This document shows positions 17,148 through 29,148 of a stretch of 64,000 nt of DNA, in pieces; within the stretch, counting starts at the first letter, position 1, and every line of letters starts with the position of its first letter. This DNA is from Leptospira johnsonii. Its GTDB lineage: Bacteria > Spirochaetota > Leptospiria > Leptospirales > Leptospiraceae. The stretch spans positions 1,674,001 through 1,738,000 of the forward strand of contig NZ_BFAY01000011.1 of NCBI RefSeq assembly GCF_003112675.1, in the 5' to 3' direction. Under the pieces are notes generated by a model. It was not told where the DNA came from. It was given only the letters and a program-made list of their open reading frames with translations, and did not search any database. The position numbers and the translations under genes are program-made.

Positions 17148-17822
17148 ATGAAGAGAATAGAACAGTCTAATCGAGTTCGGGCGAAAATTTTAGAAGTATC
17201 CCGAAAACTTTTCGTAAGCGAAGGATATGAGAAGGCGACCATACGTAGGATCATCGAGGAAGCAGAGATCACTACCGGAAGTCTATATCATTTTTTCAAG
17301 AACAAGGAAGAGATACTTCTCGCGATAGCGGGAGAAGTATTCAACGAGGCAGGCGAAACCGCAGAACGTCTGGTAGGTGAAATGGATCCTCCTTTGGTTT
17401 TTGCCATGGAAGTAGGATTACAGTTCTATCTATGCCAGAAAAAACTTACCATAGCGGAAACATACTTGGCGGCATATAAAACCCAAGGTGTGACCGATAT
17501 GATCGGGAACCGCGGGTCCCATCGAAGCAAAGCTTTATTCGAAAAATATAATCCTGAGTTCGATGAACAAGAATACCTGATCCGCACCTTGGCATTCAGA
17601 GGAGTATTCCAAAGTCTTTTGGAAGAAATGGTGCATTCAGGAAAAATAGACAGACTCAGAATGATGGCAACGGTCATTCAATTAGGCCTGACTACATTCG
17701 GAGTTCCTAAAGAAGAAATGGAAATCGCATTACAAAAAACCTTCCGACTTCTAAAAGAAAGAGCCGCCGAGATAGAATCGCTTTCCGAAGGACTGCTGCA
17801 GATTTTCGTAAACGGACGATAA
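17148..17822 (+). CDS. TetR/AcrR family transcriptional regulator (xylulokinase locus)
   Basis: The 224-residue protein has the N-terminal DNA-binding domain (RAKILEVSRKLFVSEGYEKA, then IEEAEITTGSLYHFFKNKEE), clearly TetR-type. The C-terminal ligand domain is all-helical with an aromatic-rich pocket region (FAMEVGLQFYLC, IAETYLAAYKTQGV). It lies 117 bases after the kinase gene in the same direction, and the palindrome at 15363 is its best operator candidate. No palindrome of the same sequence is seen directly before this gene, so it may depend on read-through from the kinase promoter. The ligand is unknown; a sugar or acyl compound is possible. Confidence 0.88.
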   Translation: MKRIEQSNRVRAKILEVSRKLFVSEGYEKATIRRIIEEAEITTGSLYHFFKNKEEILLAIAGEVFNEAGETAERLVGEMDPPLVFAMEVGLQFYLCQKKLTIAETYLAAYKTQGVTDMIGNRGSHRSKALFEKYNPEFDEQEYLIRTLAFRGVFQSLLEEMVHSGKIDRLRMMATVIQLGLTTFGVPKEEMEIALQKTFRLLKERAAEIESLSEGLLQIFVNGR

Positions 17823-17845
17823 AATTCTGGGGACTGGCGAGAGTT

Positions 17846-19858
<2,013 letters not shown>

Positions 19859-20054
19859 GGTACGTCTCTGTCTGTGGTCTTGCGGTTAATCTGGTTTCGG
19901 TGCTTAGAGCTCGAACTTTAAGGTTCGATACGCGATTTCCGGAGAATACTTTCTATCCTTGGAAGGCTTATTGTCATTCTATTTTTTGGGAAAAACGATT
20001 TGAATTCTACCCTAGCCAAAAGGAACTGTTCTTTGGGGCTTTTCGTAAAGACAG

Positions 20055-21086
20055 ATGACACATAATCCTCCAGAGTTTAGTGAGAAAAAATGGATCCCGG
20101 ACGGGTTTCATTTTTTCGGACCGAACGAGAGTTCGGAAAGAAGGGATCTTCTCGATTCCCTCAGTTCCAAGCTCAAAGGATTCAAATACTCTGAGGTATT
20201 TTTACCTTCTTTCGATTATTCTTCTTCTTTTTTGCTCACCATGTCGGCGGAAGATTCTTCTGCATTGTACAGATTCAGGGATTCCGACGGAAATGAGATC
20301 TCTCCTAGCGCGGATTTGACGGTCCAAGCAGTAAAAGGTATGGCTGGTTTTGCGCACCGCAAAGAAAACCAACGTATCTTTTATCAGGGAAAAATTTTCA
20401 GAGACTACGGTAGAAAGAGCGGATCTCGGAAGGAGATCCTACAAGTAGGCGCAGAACATATAGGCGGTTCAGGCGCCCCAGCTATTTTAGGAATTTTGAA
20501 AGAGATTTCCGGATTATTCTCCGGAATTAAACTGCGTTCGCCACTAACAATAGTGCTCGGGAATGTAGGGGTCTTTCATTCTGTTCTGGAGTCCTTGGAA
20601 CTTTCCAGATCCGAAAAAAGGCAATTGTCGTTTTTATTATATAGGAAGAATCTTCCGGAGATCCGTCGTTTTCTGGAAAGTCGAAACGCTTCTAGGATTT
20701 TCCCGGTATTAGAGTCTTTATGTTTGGGATTTGTCTCTCATAAGGAAGATCTGGGCAAAAAGTTTGCTTCTTTAGGACTTTCTAATTCTTTCCAAAAGAT
20801 CATCTCCGAAACCGGAGAAATTATAGGCTCTTTAGGTAAAACTCCTGGTTTGGAATTTTGTTCGGACTATACTCTTATTCCGGATTTGGAATATTATACC
20901 GGATTCGTTTTCCAAGGGTACGTGTCTGGAAGTTCAGAACCGGTTCTAACCGGAGGGTCTTACGACCATCTATACGAATTATTCTCCGGAACCCAAAAAG
21001 ATGCCTGCGGATTTGCGATCAATGTAGACGCATTAGAAACAGTATTGGAACCCACTTGGGAATTGAATGACGTGAAACCGGTTTGA
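20055..21086 (+). CDS. hisZ: ATP phosphoribosyltransferase regulatory subunit
   Basis: The 343-residue protein is a class II histidyl-tRNA synthetase paralogue. It keeps the catalytic-core shape (FKYSEVFLPSFDY, ADLTVQAVKGM, RIFYQGKIFRDYGR, EILQVGAEHIGG, YTLIPDLEYYTGFVFQGY, LTGGSYDHL) but lacks the anticodon-binding domain, as in HisZ. HisZ binds short-form HisG and allows feedback control of the first step of histidine synthesis. hisG is not in the window. It is followed after 63 bases by purA, an order common in many Gram-negative bacteria. The ATG at 20055 is used. It is divergent from the acyltransferase fusion gene. Confidence 0.85.
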   Translation: MTHNPPEFSEKKWIPDGFHFFGPNESSERRDLLDSLSSKLKGFKYSEVFLPSFDYSSSFLLTMSAEDSSALYRFRDSDGNEISPSADLTVQAVKGMAGFAHRKENQRIFYQGKIFRDYGRKSGSRKEILQVGAEHIGGSGAPAILGILKEISGLFSGIKLRSPLTIVLGNVGVFHSVLESLELSRSEKRQLSFLLYRKNLPEIRRFLESRNASRIFPVLESLCLGFVSHKEDLGKKFASLGLSNSFQKIISETGEIIGSLGKTPGLEFCSDYTLIPDLEYYTGFVFQGYVSGSSEPVLTGGSYDHLYELFSGTQKDACGFAINVDALETVLEPTWELNDVKPV

Positions 21087-21110
21087 AAAAGAAGAACGTG
21101 CAAAAATTGA

Positions 21111-22424
<1,314 letters not shown>

Positions 22425-22500
22425 GATTGGACAAAGTTTTTCTCAGATTTTTTACGTTTAGAAACCTCTCCAAACTAGTAAAAAACTCTATGAAATTCGT

Positions 22501-22528
22501 TTGACCAGAGAGGGTCGAAAAATATCGT
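22501..22528 (+). promoter_or_regulatory. Promoter of the tRNA-Lys/tRNA-Glu unit
   Basis: TTGACC (22501-22506) and TATCGT (22523-22528) with a 16-base spacer lie just ahead of tRNA-Lys at 22541. Spacing is right for a very short 5' leader. Confidence 0.5.
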
Positions 22529-22540
22529 GTTCTTACGTTC

Positions 22541-22613
22541 GAGTCGTTAGCTCAGTCGGTAGAGCATCTCACTTTTAATGAGAGGGTCTTGGGTTCGAAT
22601 CCCAAACGACTCA
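22541..22613 (+). tRNA. tRNA-Lys (anticodon TTT)
   Basis: A full cloverleaf is present: the acceptor GAGTCGT pairs with ACGACTC, D-arm GCTCAGTCGGTAGAGC, anticodon stem TCTCA/TGAGA with loop CTTTTAA, T-arm GGGTTCGAATCCC. The discriminator is A and CCA is not encoded. Confidence 0.95.
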
Positions 22614-22631
22614 AGCTGAGCTAAATTAAGA

Positions 22632-22706
22632 GCCGCCATCGTCTAGTGGTTAGGACACCAGGTTTTCATCCTGGTAACCGGAGTTCAATTCTCCGTGGCG
22701 GTACCA
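22632..22706 (+). tRNA. tRNA-Glu (anticodon TTC)
   Basis: The acceptor GCCGCCA pairs with TGGCGGT (last pair G-U), the anticodon stem CCAGG/CCTGG carries loop TTTTCAT, and the T-arm is GGAGTTCAATTCTCC. CCA is encoded, unlike the adjacent tRNA-Lys. The last 22 bases overlap the 3' end of the opposite-strand gene at 22685. Confidence 0.95.
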
Positions 22707-23599
22707 ACTGTCTTCCTACTCTTTCCATAAATTTTACAAACCTCTTTCAGATCGCAAGACTCACATAGCTCGGCGATATAAACACTTTTGCATTTACGCA
22801 AGATCCCAAGTCTACATAGGGCAAAGTCCATTCTCAAAGGGTCTTCCGGATAAAACTTTTGGAAATAGTCAGTGACCTCTCTGGATTTTTTGAGATCGGA
22901 AGTCCTTCTTTCCGTAATCCCTAAAATATTAGAAAGACGATTGATATGAGTATCTAACGGAAATAATAACTCTGATGTTTGAATGTTCTTATACAAACCC
23001 AGATCCGGCGCTTCTTTACGGACCATCCATCTTAAGAACATACAATAACGTTTATGTGCCGATTTAGGATTTCCGAGTCCGATCAAAAAACCTAGGCCGT
23101 AGGACTTCCAACCCGGATCCAAGGAAGTCAAAATTTCGGAAAGCCTGGATTGAAAACCGGCAATCCTTCTTTCTAAACCCACATCTTTGGGACGGATCGG
23201 CTTAAACCAAGATTCTAAAAACTTCTCTCCTGATTTTTCAATTTCCAAATAAGCCAATCGGATCGCTTGCAAGAATAGAAGAATGTCCTTTTCTTTCTGA
23301 AAACGATAAGGCCCTAATTTGTTTTTCCAGATCTTGGTCCCATGAGAGAGTAAATATTGTTTGGGACGTTTGCCCATCGGTTCCAAAAGTCGGGAGAGAA
23401 ATCCACGGATCGCAGTAACGTTGCCATAGGCGAATAACGCAGAAAGAAGTCCTACAAATTCCCTATCTTCCGGAGAATCGTAAAGATAACATAAAAATAA
23501 TGGATCAGAATCTAAGAATTCTGGTTTAGTATAGTTCCTGTACAGAAGATCGAAACTTTTTTTCAGGTTTTTCTTTTTGAGCACAGTAGAAGGAGGCAT
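22685..23599 (-). CDS. TIGR02757 family protein (DUF2400)
   Basis: The 304-residue protein matches the TIGR02757/DUF2400 family, which resembles helix-hairpin-helix DNA glycosylases. Typical stretches are the DREFVGLLSALFAYGN start, KRYCMFLRWMVRKEAPD, LLFPLDTHINRLSNILG and DPLRMDFALCRLGI. Four cysteines near the end (CKSVYIAELCESCDLKEVC) look like a metal or Fe-S site as in endonuclease III. The final codons and stop lie inside the tRNA-Glu gene on the other strand, so either the tail is dispensable or the reading frame recently extended into the tRNA. GGAG precedes the ATG by 6 bases. Function in nucleic-acid repair is possible but untested. Confidence 0.85.
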   Translation of the reverse strand: MPPSTVLKKKNLKKSFDLLYRNYTKPEFLDSDPLFLCYLYDSPEDREFVGLLSALFAYGNVTAIRGFLSRLLEPMGKRPKQYLLSHGTKIWKNKLGPYRFQKEKDILLFLQAIRLAYLEIEKSGEKFLESWFKPIRPKDVGLERRIAGFQSRLSEILTSLDPGWKSYGLGFLIGLGNPKSAHKRYCMFLRWMVRKEAPDLGLYKNIQTSELLFPLDTHINRLSNILGITERRTSDLKKSREVTDYFQKFYPEDPLRMDFALCRLGILRKCKSVYIAELCESCDLKEVCKIYGKSRKTVGTATEN

Positions 23600-23622
23600 A
23601 CTTTGCTCCGATCGACTTCTTT

Positions 23623-24519
23623 TTAAGAAGCCGCTTTCGCTTTTAATGCGATATAGGAACGAGAAGCCAGTTTTCTTTGCAGGATCCCTTCCATAAACGC
23701 AGACGCTTCCAATAATTTAGAAAGATCTATTCCAGTTTGTATCCCTGATTTATGGAAGAAGTAAACCAAATCCTCTGTGGCCAAGTTTCCCGAAGCTCCT
23801 TTTGCGTAAGGACAACCACCTAAACCACCGGAAGAAGAATCGAAAGATCGAATTCCTAACTCGTAAGATTTTTGGACGTTCGAGATCGCCATTCCATATG
23901 TATCATGAAAATGTCCTGCCAATTTATCTACAGGGATTTCTTTCAGAAGAATGTTAAGCAATTTTTCCACTTCTGCAGGAACAGCAGTGCCAATGGTTTC
24001 TCCCAAAGAGATCTCGTAAGCTCCTTGGTCCAAAAGTATTTTAGAAACTTCTAAAACCTTTTTCGGATCAATTTTTCCTTCGTAAGGACAATCGATCACT
24101 GTGGAAACATAACCTCTTACCAATAATCCATCCTTCTTTGCTTCCGCGAAAATTTCCTTAAATCCATCTATGGACTCTTGGATGGTGCGATTGATATTTT
24201 TTTTAGTAAACGATTCTGAAGCGGCAGTGAACACAGCTACCTCTTTAAATCCGGAAGAGATCGCAGCTTGGTATCCTTTTAAATTCGGAGTGAGTGCGCT
24301 AAAATGAACATTTCCTTTAAGATCCAGGGAAGCGGAGAGTTCTTTTGCGTCTCCTAATTGAGGAATGTTTTCTTTTTTTACGAAAGAAGTGGCTTCTATA
24401 TGTTTTAGGCCGGCCGCGACCAGCTTTTGGATATAAAGTAATTTATCCTTTGTGGGGACCTCCGACTTTTCATTTTGGAGTCCATCTCTTGGTCCTACTT
24501 CCGTAATTTTCAAACTCAT
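23623..24519 (-). CDS. Hydroxymethylglutaryl-CoA lyase
   Basis: The 298-residue enzyme cleaves HMG-CoA to acetoacetate and acetyl-CoA, the last step of leucine breakdown. It has the DRE-TIM barrel start (VGPRDGLQNE), the metal-binding HFHDTYGMA strand, and the C-terminal signature GGLGGCPYAKGASGN with the catalytic cysteine. Homocitrate synthase relatives lack this cysteine loop. It lies 23 bases upstream of the TIGR02757 gene on the same strand and may be co-transcribed. No leucine-degradation partner genes (3-methylcrotonyl-CoA carboxylase) are adjacent. Confidence 0.93.
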   Translation of the reverse strand: MSLKITEVGPRDGLQNEKSEVPTKDKLLYIQKLVAAGLKHIEATSFVKKENIPQLGDAKELSASLDLKGNVHFSALTPNLKGYQAAISSGFKEVAVFTAASESFTKKNINRTIQESIDGFKEIFAEAKKDGLLVRGYVSTVIDCPYEGKIDPKKVLEVSKILLDQGAYEISLGETIGTAVPAEVEKLLNILLKEIPVDKLAGHFHDTYGMAISNVQKSYELGIRSFDSSSGGLGGCPYAKGASGNLATEDLVYFFHKSGIQTGIDLSKLLEASAFMEGILQRKLASRSYIALKAKAAS

Positions 24520-24571
24520 GTCTTTAAGGGATTGGTTGTCAGAATTCTAAGCAAGCACTAAACCGGTATCC

Positions 24572-25258
24572 GTGTCCGAGAAAAAAGAACCGATCATCGT
24601 TTTGGAAGGAGTTTCCCTATCTTCTTCCGAAAGGACCTACTTGTCCGGGGTGAACCTGCAAGTTGAAGCAGGAGAATTTCTCGGGATTTTAGGCCGTTCC
24701 GGTTCAGGTAAGTCCACACTCTTACGACTTATATTAGACCTTCCGCTTCCTTCTTCTTGGAAAAAAACGGGTAGTATCCGGATTTTCGGAAAATCCAAAA
24801 AAGAAATCCCAGCCAGATGGATCCAACCGGTTTTCCAAGATCCTGTTTTGGTTTTTAATCCGCTTTGGACTGTAGAAAGAAGTTTAAGAGAACCTCTGCA
24901 ATTATTCAAAGAAGAAAACTTATACGAGTCTTTATTAGAAAAATGGCTTCCGATCTTGGGCTTGGAAGGTAAGGATAGAAATCGTCTTCCTTCTTTTTTT
25001 TCGGGAGGAGAATTACAAAGGTTCTCTCTTCTTCGCGCGCTACTTTGTCGTCCTAAAATTTTATGTTTGGACGAAGCGACTTCAGCACTAGATCCAATCT
25101 TAAATCATCAGGTCTTGCAGTCTCTTTTAGATCTGAATCAGAAAGAGGGAGTTACTATTCTTTGGGTGACACATAATATCAAGTCAGCGAATAAGTTCTG
25201 TTCTCGCATCGTGGAAATTGAATCTTTAAATTCTATATCCGCTTCTGCCTTGAATTGA
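24572..25258 (+). CDS. ABC transporter ATP-binding protein, orphan
   Basis: The 228-residue ATPase has Walker A GRSGSGKST (41-49), a Q-loop in QPVFQDPVLVFNPLWTV, signature FSGGELQR (143-150), Walker B ILCLDEAT and an H-loop (WVTHN). The PVLVFNP spacing and QD-P motif resemble the oligopeptide/nickel (DppF/NikE) ATPase group. No permease or binding protein is nearby, so its partner must be elsewhere or it works alone. The start is GTG at 24572. It is divergent from HMG-CoA lyase and convergent with the secreted-protein gene at 25347. Confidence 0.85.
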   Translation: MSEKKEPIIVLEGVSLSSSERTYLSGVNLQVEAGEFLGILGRSGSGKSTLLRLILDLPLPSSWKKTGSIRIFGKSKKEIPARWIQPVFQDPVLVFNPLWTVERSLREPLQLFKEENLYESLLEKWLPILGLEGKDRNRLPSFFSGGELQRFSLLRALLCRPKILCLDEATSALDPILNHQVLQSLLDLNQKEGVTILWVTHNIKSANKFCSRIVEIESLNSISASALN

Positions 25259-25290
25259 TTTCGCGAGAAGGAAACCTTCTTCCAATAAAA

Positions 25291-25324
25291 AACCCCAAGG
25301 TTTTTCAACCCCGGGGTTCTTTGC
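25291..25324. terminator. Possible bidirectional terminator
   Basis: AACCCC (25292-25297) can pair with GGGGTT (25314-25319), with A-rich sequence before and T-rich sequence after, in the gap between convergent genes. An alternative inner palindrome AACCCCGGGGTT competes, so the exact hairpin is unclear. Confidence 0.45.
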
Positions 25325-25346
25325 AAAAATTGATTCAAAAGAGATC

Positions 25347-25970
25347 TTAGAACTCGATATGATACAAGTTTTTGCGGTCTTTTTTGTCCTTATACAAAGC
25401 TAATAGAATGTCTATCCTATAAATGGAAGAACGAAGACTTGCTTCTAACAATCTGAGAGCTTTGATCTGGTTTTCGAGAGACATCTCGTTAAGTCTGGTC
25501 ACTTCGGTTGCTTCGAAAACTTCGTGTGTGACCTCGCTCGATTTTAAATCTGCCGGTTTGAAGACGATCTTTTTATTCTCGAACATCACTTCGTAGTAGA
25601 TCCTTTTACTTTCGGATGCTAGAGTGATATCGGATACCTTTCCGCCGTTGAATTGGAACGTAATGTACTTGAGCAAATTGCTCTCGTAACCGTCTTCAAC
25701 TTGGAAAGGAATGTCTTCCGTGACAATGGTTTGGCGTTTCTCATACTTCGGCATCAGGACCACGAGGATATCGTGTTTGCGCTCCAAGTCTTTTAATCTT
25801 TCGCTGATCGTTGTTTCCAGACCTACGATGATTTTTTTAAGGGACTTGGTGTACTCGCTGGTTTCGTCCTGAAATACGTCCGCTTCGTTGACCTTTTGTT
25901 TTTGTTGGGCCAATAACGGAACGAAGAAGAAGAGGGTCGCCAAAGCGAAAAGCCTGGTTTGGTTTTTCAT
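25347..25970 (-). CDS. Secreted hypothetical protein
   Basis: The 207-residue protein begins with a clear signal peptide (MKNQTRLFALATLFFFVPLLAQ). The mature part is charged and helical at first (SEYTKSLKKIIVGLETTISERLKDLE, coiled-coil-like), with a beta-rich middle and a helical end. I recognise no domain. GGAGG precedes the ATG by 6 bases. It lies 64 bases downstream of the TPR-protein gene on the same strand, so the two exported proteins may be made together. Confidence 0.7.
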   Translation of the reverse strand: MKNQTRLFALATLFFFVPLLAQQKQKVNEADVFQDETSEYTKSLKKIIVGLETTISERLKDLERKHDILVVLMPKYEKRQTIVTEDIPFQVEDGYESNLLKYITFQFNGGKVSDITLASESKRIYYEVMFENKKIVFKPADLKSSEVTHEVFEATEVTRLNEMSLENQIKALRLLEASLRSSIYRIDILLALYKDKKDRKNLYHIEF

Positions 25971-26034
25971 TGGATCCTCCGTCCGTAAGATTGGACGAAT
26001 TCTTTTGGTTTGCCAAGTCTTTTTCGGGTTTAAG

Positions 26035-27096
26035 CTATTGCCCTTCCTTCTCTGCGTCCTCGTCAGCGGCCTTGATCTCTGCGAATCTTTTTGCCAGGTC
26101 CCTTCTTCTTTCTATAATTTTAAGGGAGAATTCGGTAAAGAAAGGGTCATTGGGGAATTTTAATAACTCCTCATATTCTTTTGCAGCAGTGACATAATCG
26201 CCGATCTTACTCGCAGTCTCTGCAAAATAGAAATGGAATTTTTTATTATAAGGCCTCTTCTTCCCTTGGTCGTCGTATAGATCCGTATTCCTGAAAATTT
26301 TATAGGCGTAGTAATCTCTTCCGCCCATGATCTCTAAACGCGCGAGCCCCAGCTTTGCATCCGGGCTATTCTGGTCTATGGTTAACGCTTTTTTAATATA
26401 AATCTGGGCCCTGTTTTTCAGGTCAGTTCTGATATAGTGTTCTGCGAGAAGTACCAATGCCTCTGTTTGGAACTGGTTCAGCTCGACCGCTTTTTTATAA
26501 TATATGACCGCTTGTATCTGTTCGTTCAGTAGTTCGTAAAGAACTCCCAAGTGCATATACGTTCTGTAATATTTGGGAACTTCTGCGATCGCATACTCGT
26601 ATTGAAAGATCGCTTTCTGGTATTTTTTTTCTATATGATAAGCTCTTCCTAAATTATATCTAAAAGCGAAGAAGGAAGGGTCGAATCTCATCCCAGCTTC
26701 TAACATGGAGATTGCCTTCTCTCTTTTTTTAGGATCCGCAGACTGTAATAAGCCTACAGCCTCATTATTGAAAATCCCGGAATTAACGATCTGTTTTCCT
26801 CCGTATTCGAAACTTGCTTTGGAAGGGGGAGGGGCTCCTTTCCAATGTCTGCCAGCAGCTACTATGAAATCCTGCTCAGAGCGGGCCAGGCTTCCGTCTT
26901 GGTAGAACTCGGGATCTAAAAATTCATTCTCTCCCCAGAGTAAACCTGCATACTCGGAGTCTCCTATTTTGAATTGTGCATAGGCTATATTAGGAAAGAT
27001 CAAGAATAAGAATATGCAGAGAGGCTTGGCAAAATTTAAGCCTTGTAAATACTCTTTTAAAAGGGAAATTGTCCTCATTGGTCTCATTGCAAACAT
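26035..27096 (-). CDS. Exported TPR-repeat protein
   Basis: The 353-residue product has an N-terminal signal sequence ([17 protein letters not shown]) and several 34-residue TPR units, for example [38 protein letters not shown] and [21 protein letters not shown] solenoids bind protein partners, so this is likely a periplasmic scaffold. Three in-frame ATGs (27096, 27087, 27078) are possible; any of them makes the 5' end overlap the oppositely directed haem-exporter gene starting at 27069 or 27078. It is followed by the secreted protein at 25347. Confidence 0.75.
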   Translation of the reverse strand: MFAMRPMRTISLLKEYLQGLNFAKPLCIFLFLIFPNIAYAQFKIGDSEYAGLLWGENEFLDPEFYQDGSLARSEQDFIVAAGRHWKGAPPPSKASFEYGGKQIVNSGIFNNEAVGLLQSADPKKREKAISMLEAGMRFDPSFFAFRYNLGRAYHIEKKYQKAIFQYEYAIAEVPKYYRTYMHLGVLYELLNEQIQAVIYYKKAVELNQFQTEALVLLAEHYIRTDLKNRAQIYIKKALTIDQNSPDAKLGLARLEIMGGRDYYAYKIFRNTDLYDDQGKKRPYNKKFHFYFAETASKIGDYVTAAKEYEELLKFPNDPFFTEFSLKIIERRRDLAKRFAEIKAADEDAEKEGQ

Positions 27097-27701
27097 CGAT
27101 CCCAGTATTGGAATGTTCTAACCTATCGTACAGTATCGGACGGAAATCGGTTTTAAAGAACGTTTCCTTCTCCGTTTTTCCGAACGAGGTTTTATTTGTA
27201 AGAGGAATGAACGGTTCCGGAAAGACTACATTGCTCAAATCCATTCTGCAACACGATAAATTCAAGGACCAGTTCAAATTCCCTTCTTCCAAATCACCTA
27301 AACTTTCCTATCTGGGGCATGATCTGGGTTTATATACAACTTTAAGCCTGGAAGAAAATCTGGAATATTTCAGAGGGATTGCAGGAGATTGCCGTCCGGA
27401 AGACCAGATCATTTCCTGGTTAAAGGATTTTCGTCTTTGGCACAGAAGAAAGGATCCTGTTTCTTCTTTTTCCAGGGGAATGAAACAGAAGGCCGCATTA
27501 GTCCGTGCTCTTTTGCCTAACGTGGATCTTTATCTTTTGGACGAACCATTGACTGCTTTGGATAGCGAGGGAGAATCCAAGGCGAGATCCGTTTTGGAGA
27601 ATGTTTTGGATTCTTCTTCCATCATCATGGTGACCCACGATCCTAATTTTACTTTAAAAGCAAAGTCCCGACTTTTGGAATTGGGAGAAAATTCCAAGTG
27701 A
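27069..27701 (+). CDS. ccmA: Haem exporter ATP-binding protein CcmA
   Basis: The 210-residue ATPase has Walker [10 protein letters not shown], the signature FSRGMKQK, and Walker B LYLLDEP followed by [22 protein letters not shown] is typical of CcmA, which powers release of haem-loaded CcmE during cytochrome c maturation. It overlaps ccmB by 4 bases. The start is TTG at 27069; a second TTG at 27078 has better spacing from AAGGGA at 27061. Either start overlaps the divergent TPR gene. Confidence 0.88.
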   Translation: MSSLVSLQTSIPVLECSNLSYSIGRKSVLKNVSFSVFPNEVLFVRGMNGSGKTTLLKSILQHDKFKDQFKFPSSKSPKLSYLGHDLGLYTTLSLEENLEYFRGIAGDCRPEDQIISWLKDFRLWHRRKDPVSSFSRGMKQKAALVRALLPNVDLYLLDEPLTALDSEGESKARSVLENVLDSSSIIMVTHDPNFTLKAKSRLLELGENSK

Positions 27702-28366
27702 AAGCAATTTTTGCTCTTATCCGAAAAGAGTTCCGCCTTTTAGGAAAGGCAAGTAATGGGATCTTGTCATTACTTGTTTTAGTTTCCGCGATGGTGTTCT
27801 TATTCCATTATGCTCTGGAAAGGAACGGCAAAATAGATCTAGTCGCGCTTATCGGATTGAAATGGGCCATTCTATTTGTCGCCTCGTTCGTATTAGTCGG
27901 TCAATTCACCTGGGAAGAAAGAGAAGCAGGCGGGGGAACTGCGAGTAGACTATTTATTTCTCCTTGGGTTTTATATTTTTCTAAATCGATTTTAGTGTTT
28001 ATCGCATTGTCCGCGGCCGCCATTTATCTGATGGGACTTTTTGCATTGATGTTTTCCGCATTTCCCGCGGACTTAAACGAATTCGGAAGACAGATCGTAT
28101 TCTTCTTTCCCGGTCTATTATGCCTTTCCTTTTTGGGAGTTTGTCTTTCCCATATCAGTTTATCTTCTCGCCTGAAAGAGATCCTTCTTCCGTTACTCCT
28201 CGTGCCTCTTTCTATTCCTGTATTCTTATATGGAATGGAAGCGGAGAGAAAATTTATCTCCCAACCTTTTTCCGCCTTGGTCGGTTCTTTTTCTCTCATT
28301 TTGGCATTTGCAGTTTTTTACGGTTCTATGGGTGCACTTCTGGTAGAAATGACTTCCGACGAATAG
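27698..28366 (+). CDS. ccmB: Haem exporter membrane protein CcmB
   Basis: The 222-residue protein has about six membrane segments. The WEERE motif near residue 68 ([17 protein letters not shown]) and the [11 protein letters not shown] segment match CcmB, the permease partner of CcmA. The start GTG overlaps the ccmA stop. ccmC follows after 46 bases. Together they should form the CcmABC part of cytochrome c maturation system I. Confidence 0.88.
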   Translation: MKAIFALIRKEFRLLGKASNGILSLLVLVSAMVFLFHYALERNGKIDLVALIGLKWAILFVASFVLVGQFTWEEREAGGGTASRLFISPWVLYFSKSILVFIALSAAAIYLMGLFALMFSAFPADLNEFGRQIVFFFPGLLCLSFLGVCLSHISLSSRLKEILLPLLLVPLSIPVFLYGMEAERKFISQPFSALVGSFSLILAFAVFYGSMGALLVEMTSDE

Positions 28367-28412
28367 GATTCTTCTTGATACAATTTGCGGATACCTACAC
28401 ACTTCCAAGCGT

Positions 28413-29096
28413 ATGAATATTCGCCTCCTGCATCCCGCCTGGGACTGGATACTCTCTCTTTTGTTTTTATCGATTTTTCCGTTTGCAGTGCTTCTGGGCT
28501 TATATTACCCGAATGTGATCTTAGAGCAGGGGATTTCCCACAGGATTTTTTATTTCCATGTTCCAGTTGCATGGGTGGCTTTGTACGGTCCCGGAATTTC
28601 TTCTATTTGTGCGATTGCATATCTTGTGACTAAAAAGCGGACCTGGGATACACTTTCACTTTCCGCAAATAAGATATCTCTTTTATTCGCGATCGGTGTT
28701 TTATTTTCCGGACCGATATGGGCATACTTGGCTTGGGGAACTCCTTGGGACACGACTGACGCACGCTTAAATTCTTTTTTCGTATTGGTACTAAGCCTTG
28801 TGGCTTATTTTCTATTGCGGTTTTTGGTTTTGGACCAGACTAAAAAATATATCTTCTCCGCTTTTTTAAGTTTGTTCTGCAGTGTAAATGCTATCTTAAC
28901 CTGGGGAGCCATTCGTTGGATGGATAATCCAGGAAATCACCCTTCTTCCGTATTGGGAAAAAAGGGAATGGATCCGGATATGAGGATCTCTTTTTGGTTA
29001 GGAATTTTGGCTTATCACCTACTTTTTTTGATCTTGTACAGGTTAGTTTATCGTTTAGATAAGATCAAAGCTGTTCGTGAAGAATTGTCTGATTGA
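28413..29096 (+). CDS. ccmC: Cytochrome c maturation protein CcmC-like, altered WWD motif
   Basis: The 227-residue protein has six membrane segments and conserved haem-contact features: H49 in [11 protein letters not shown] and H176 in DNPGNHP. The periplasmic Trp-rich motif reads [14 protein letters not shown] (108-121), whereas the usual form is WGTWW-x-WD-x-RLTS, so two tryptophans that contact haem are replaced. CcmC normally passes haem to CcmE. ccmD, ccmE, ccmF, ccmG and ccmH are not in the window. The next gene is a signalling phosphatase 52 bases downstream. Confidence 0.85.
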   Translation: MNIRLLHPAWDWILSLLFLSIFPFAVLLGLYYPNVILEQGISHRIFYFHVPVAWVALYGPGISSICAIAYLVTKKRTWDTLSLSANKISLLFAIGVLFSGPIWAYLAWGTPWDTTDARLNSFFVLVLSLVAYFLLRFLVLDQTKKYIFSAFLSLFCSVNAILTWGAIRWMDNPGNHPSSVLGKKGMDPDMRISFWLGILAYHLLFLILYRLVYRLDKIKAVREELSD

Positions 29097-29148
29097 AAAA
29101 TTTACTCAATTTAATAAAATACGAATTTTGTAATGATAGGGATGGATC

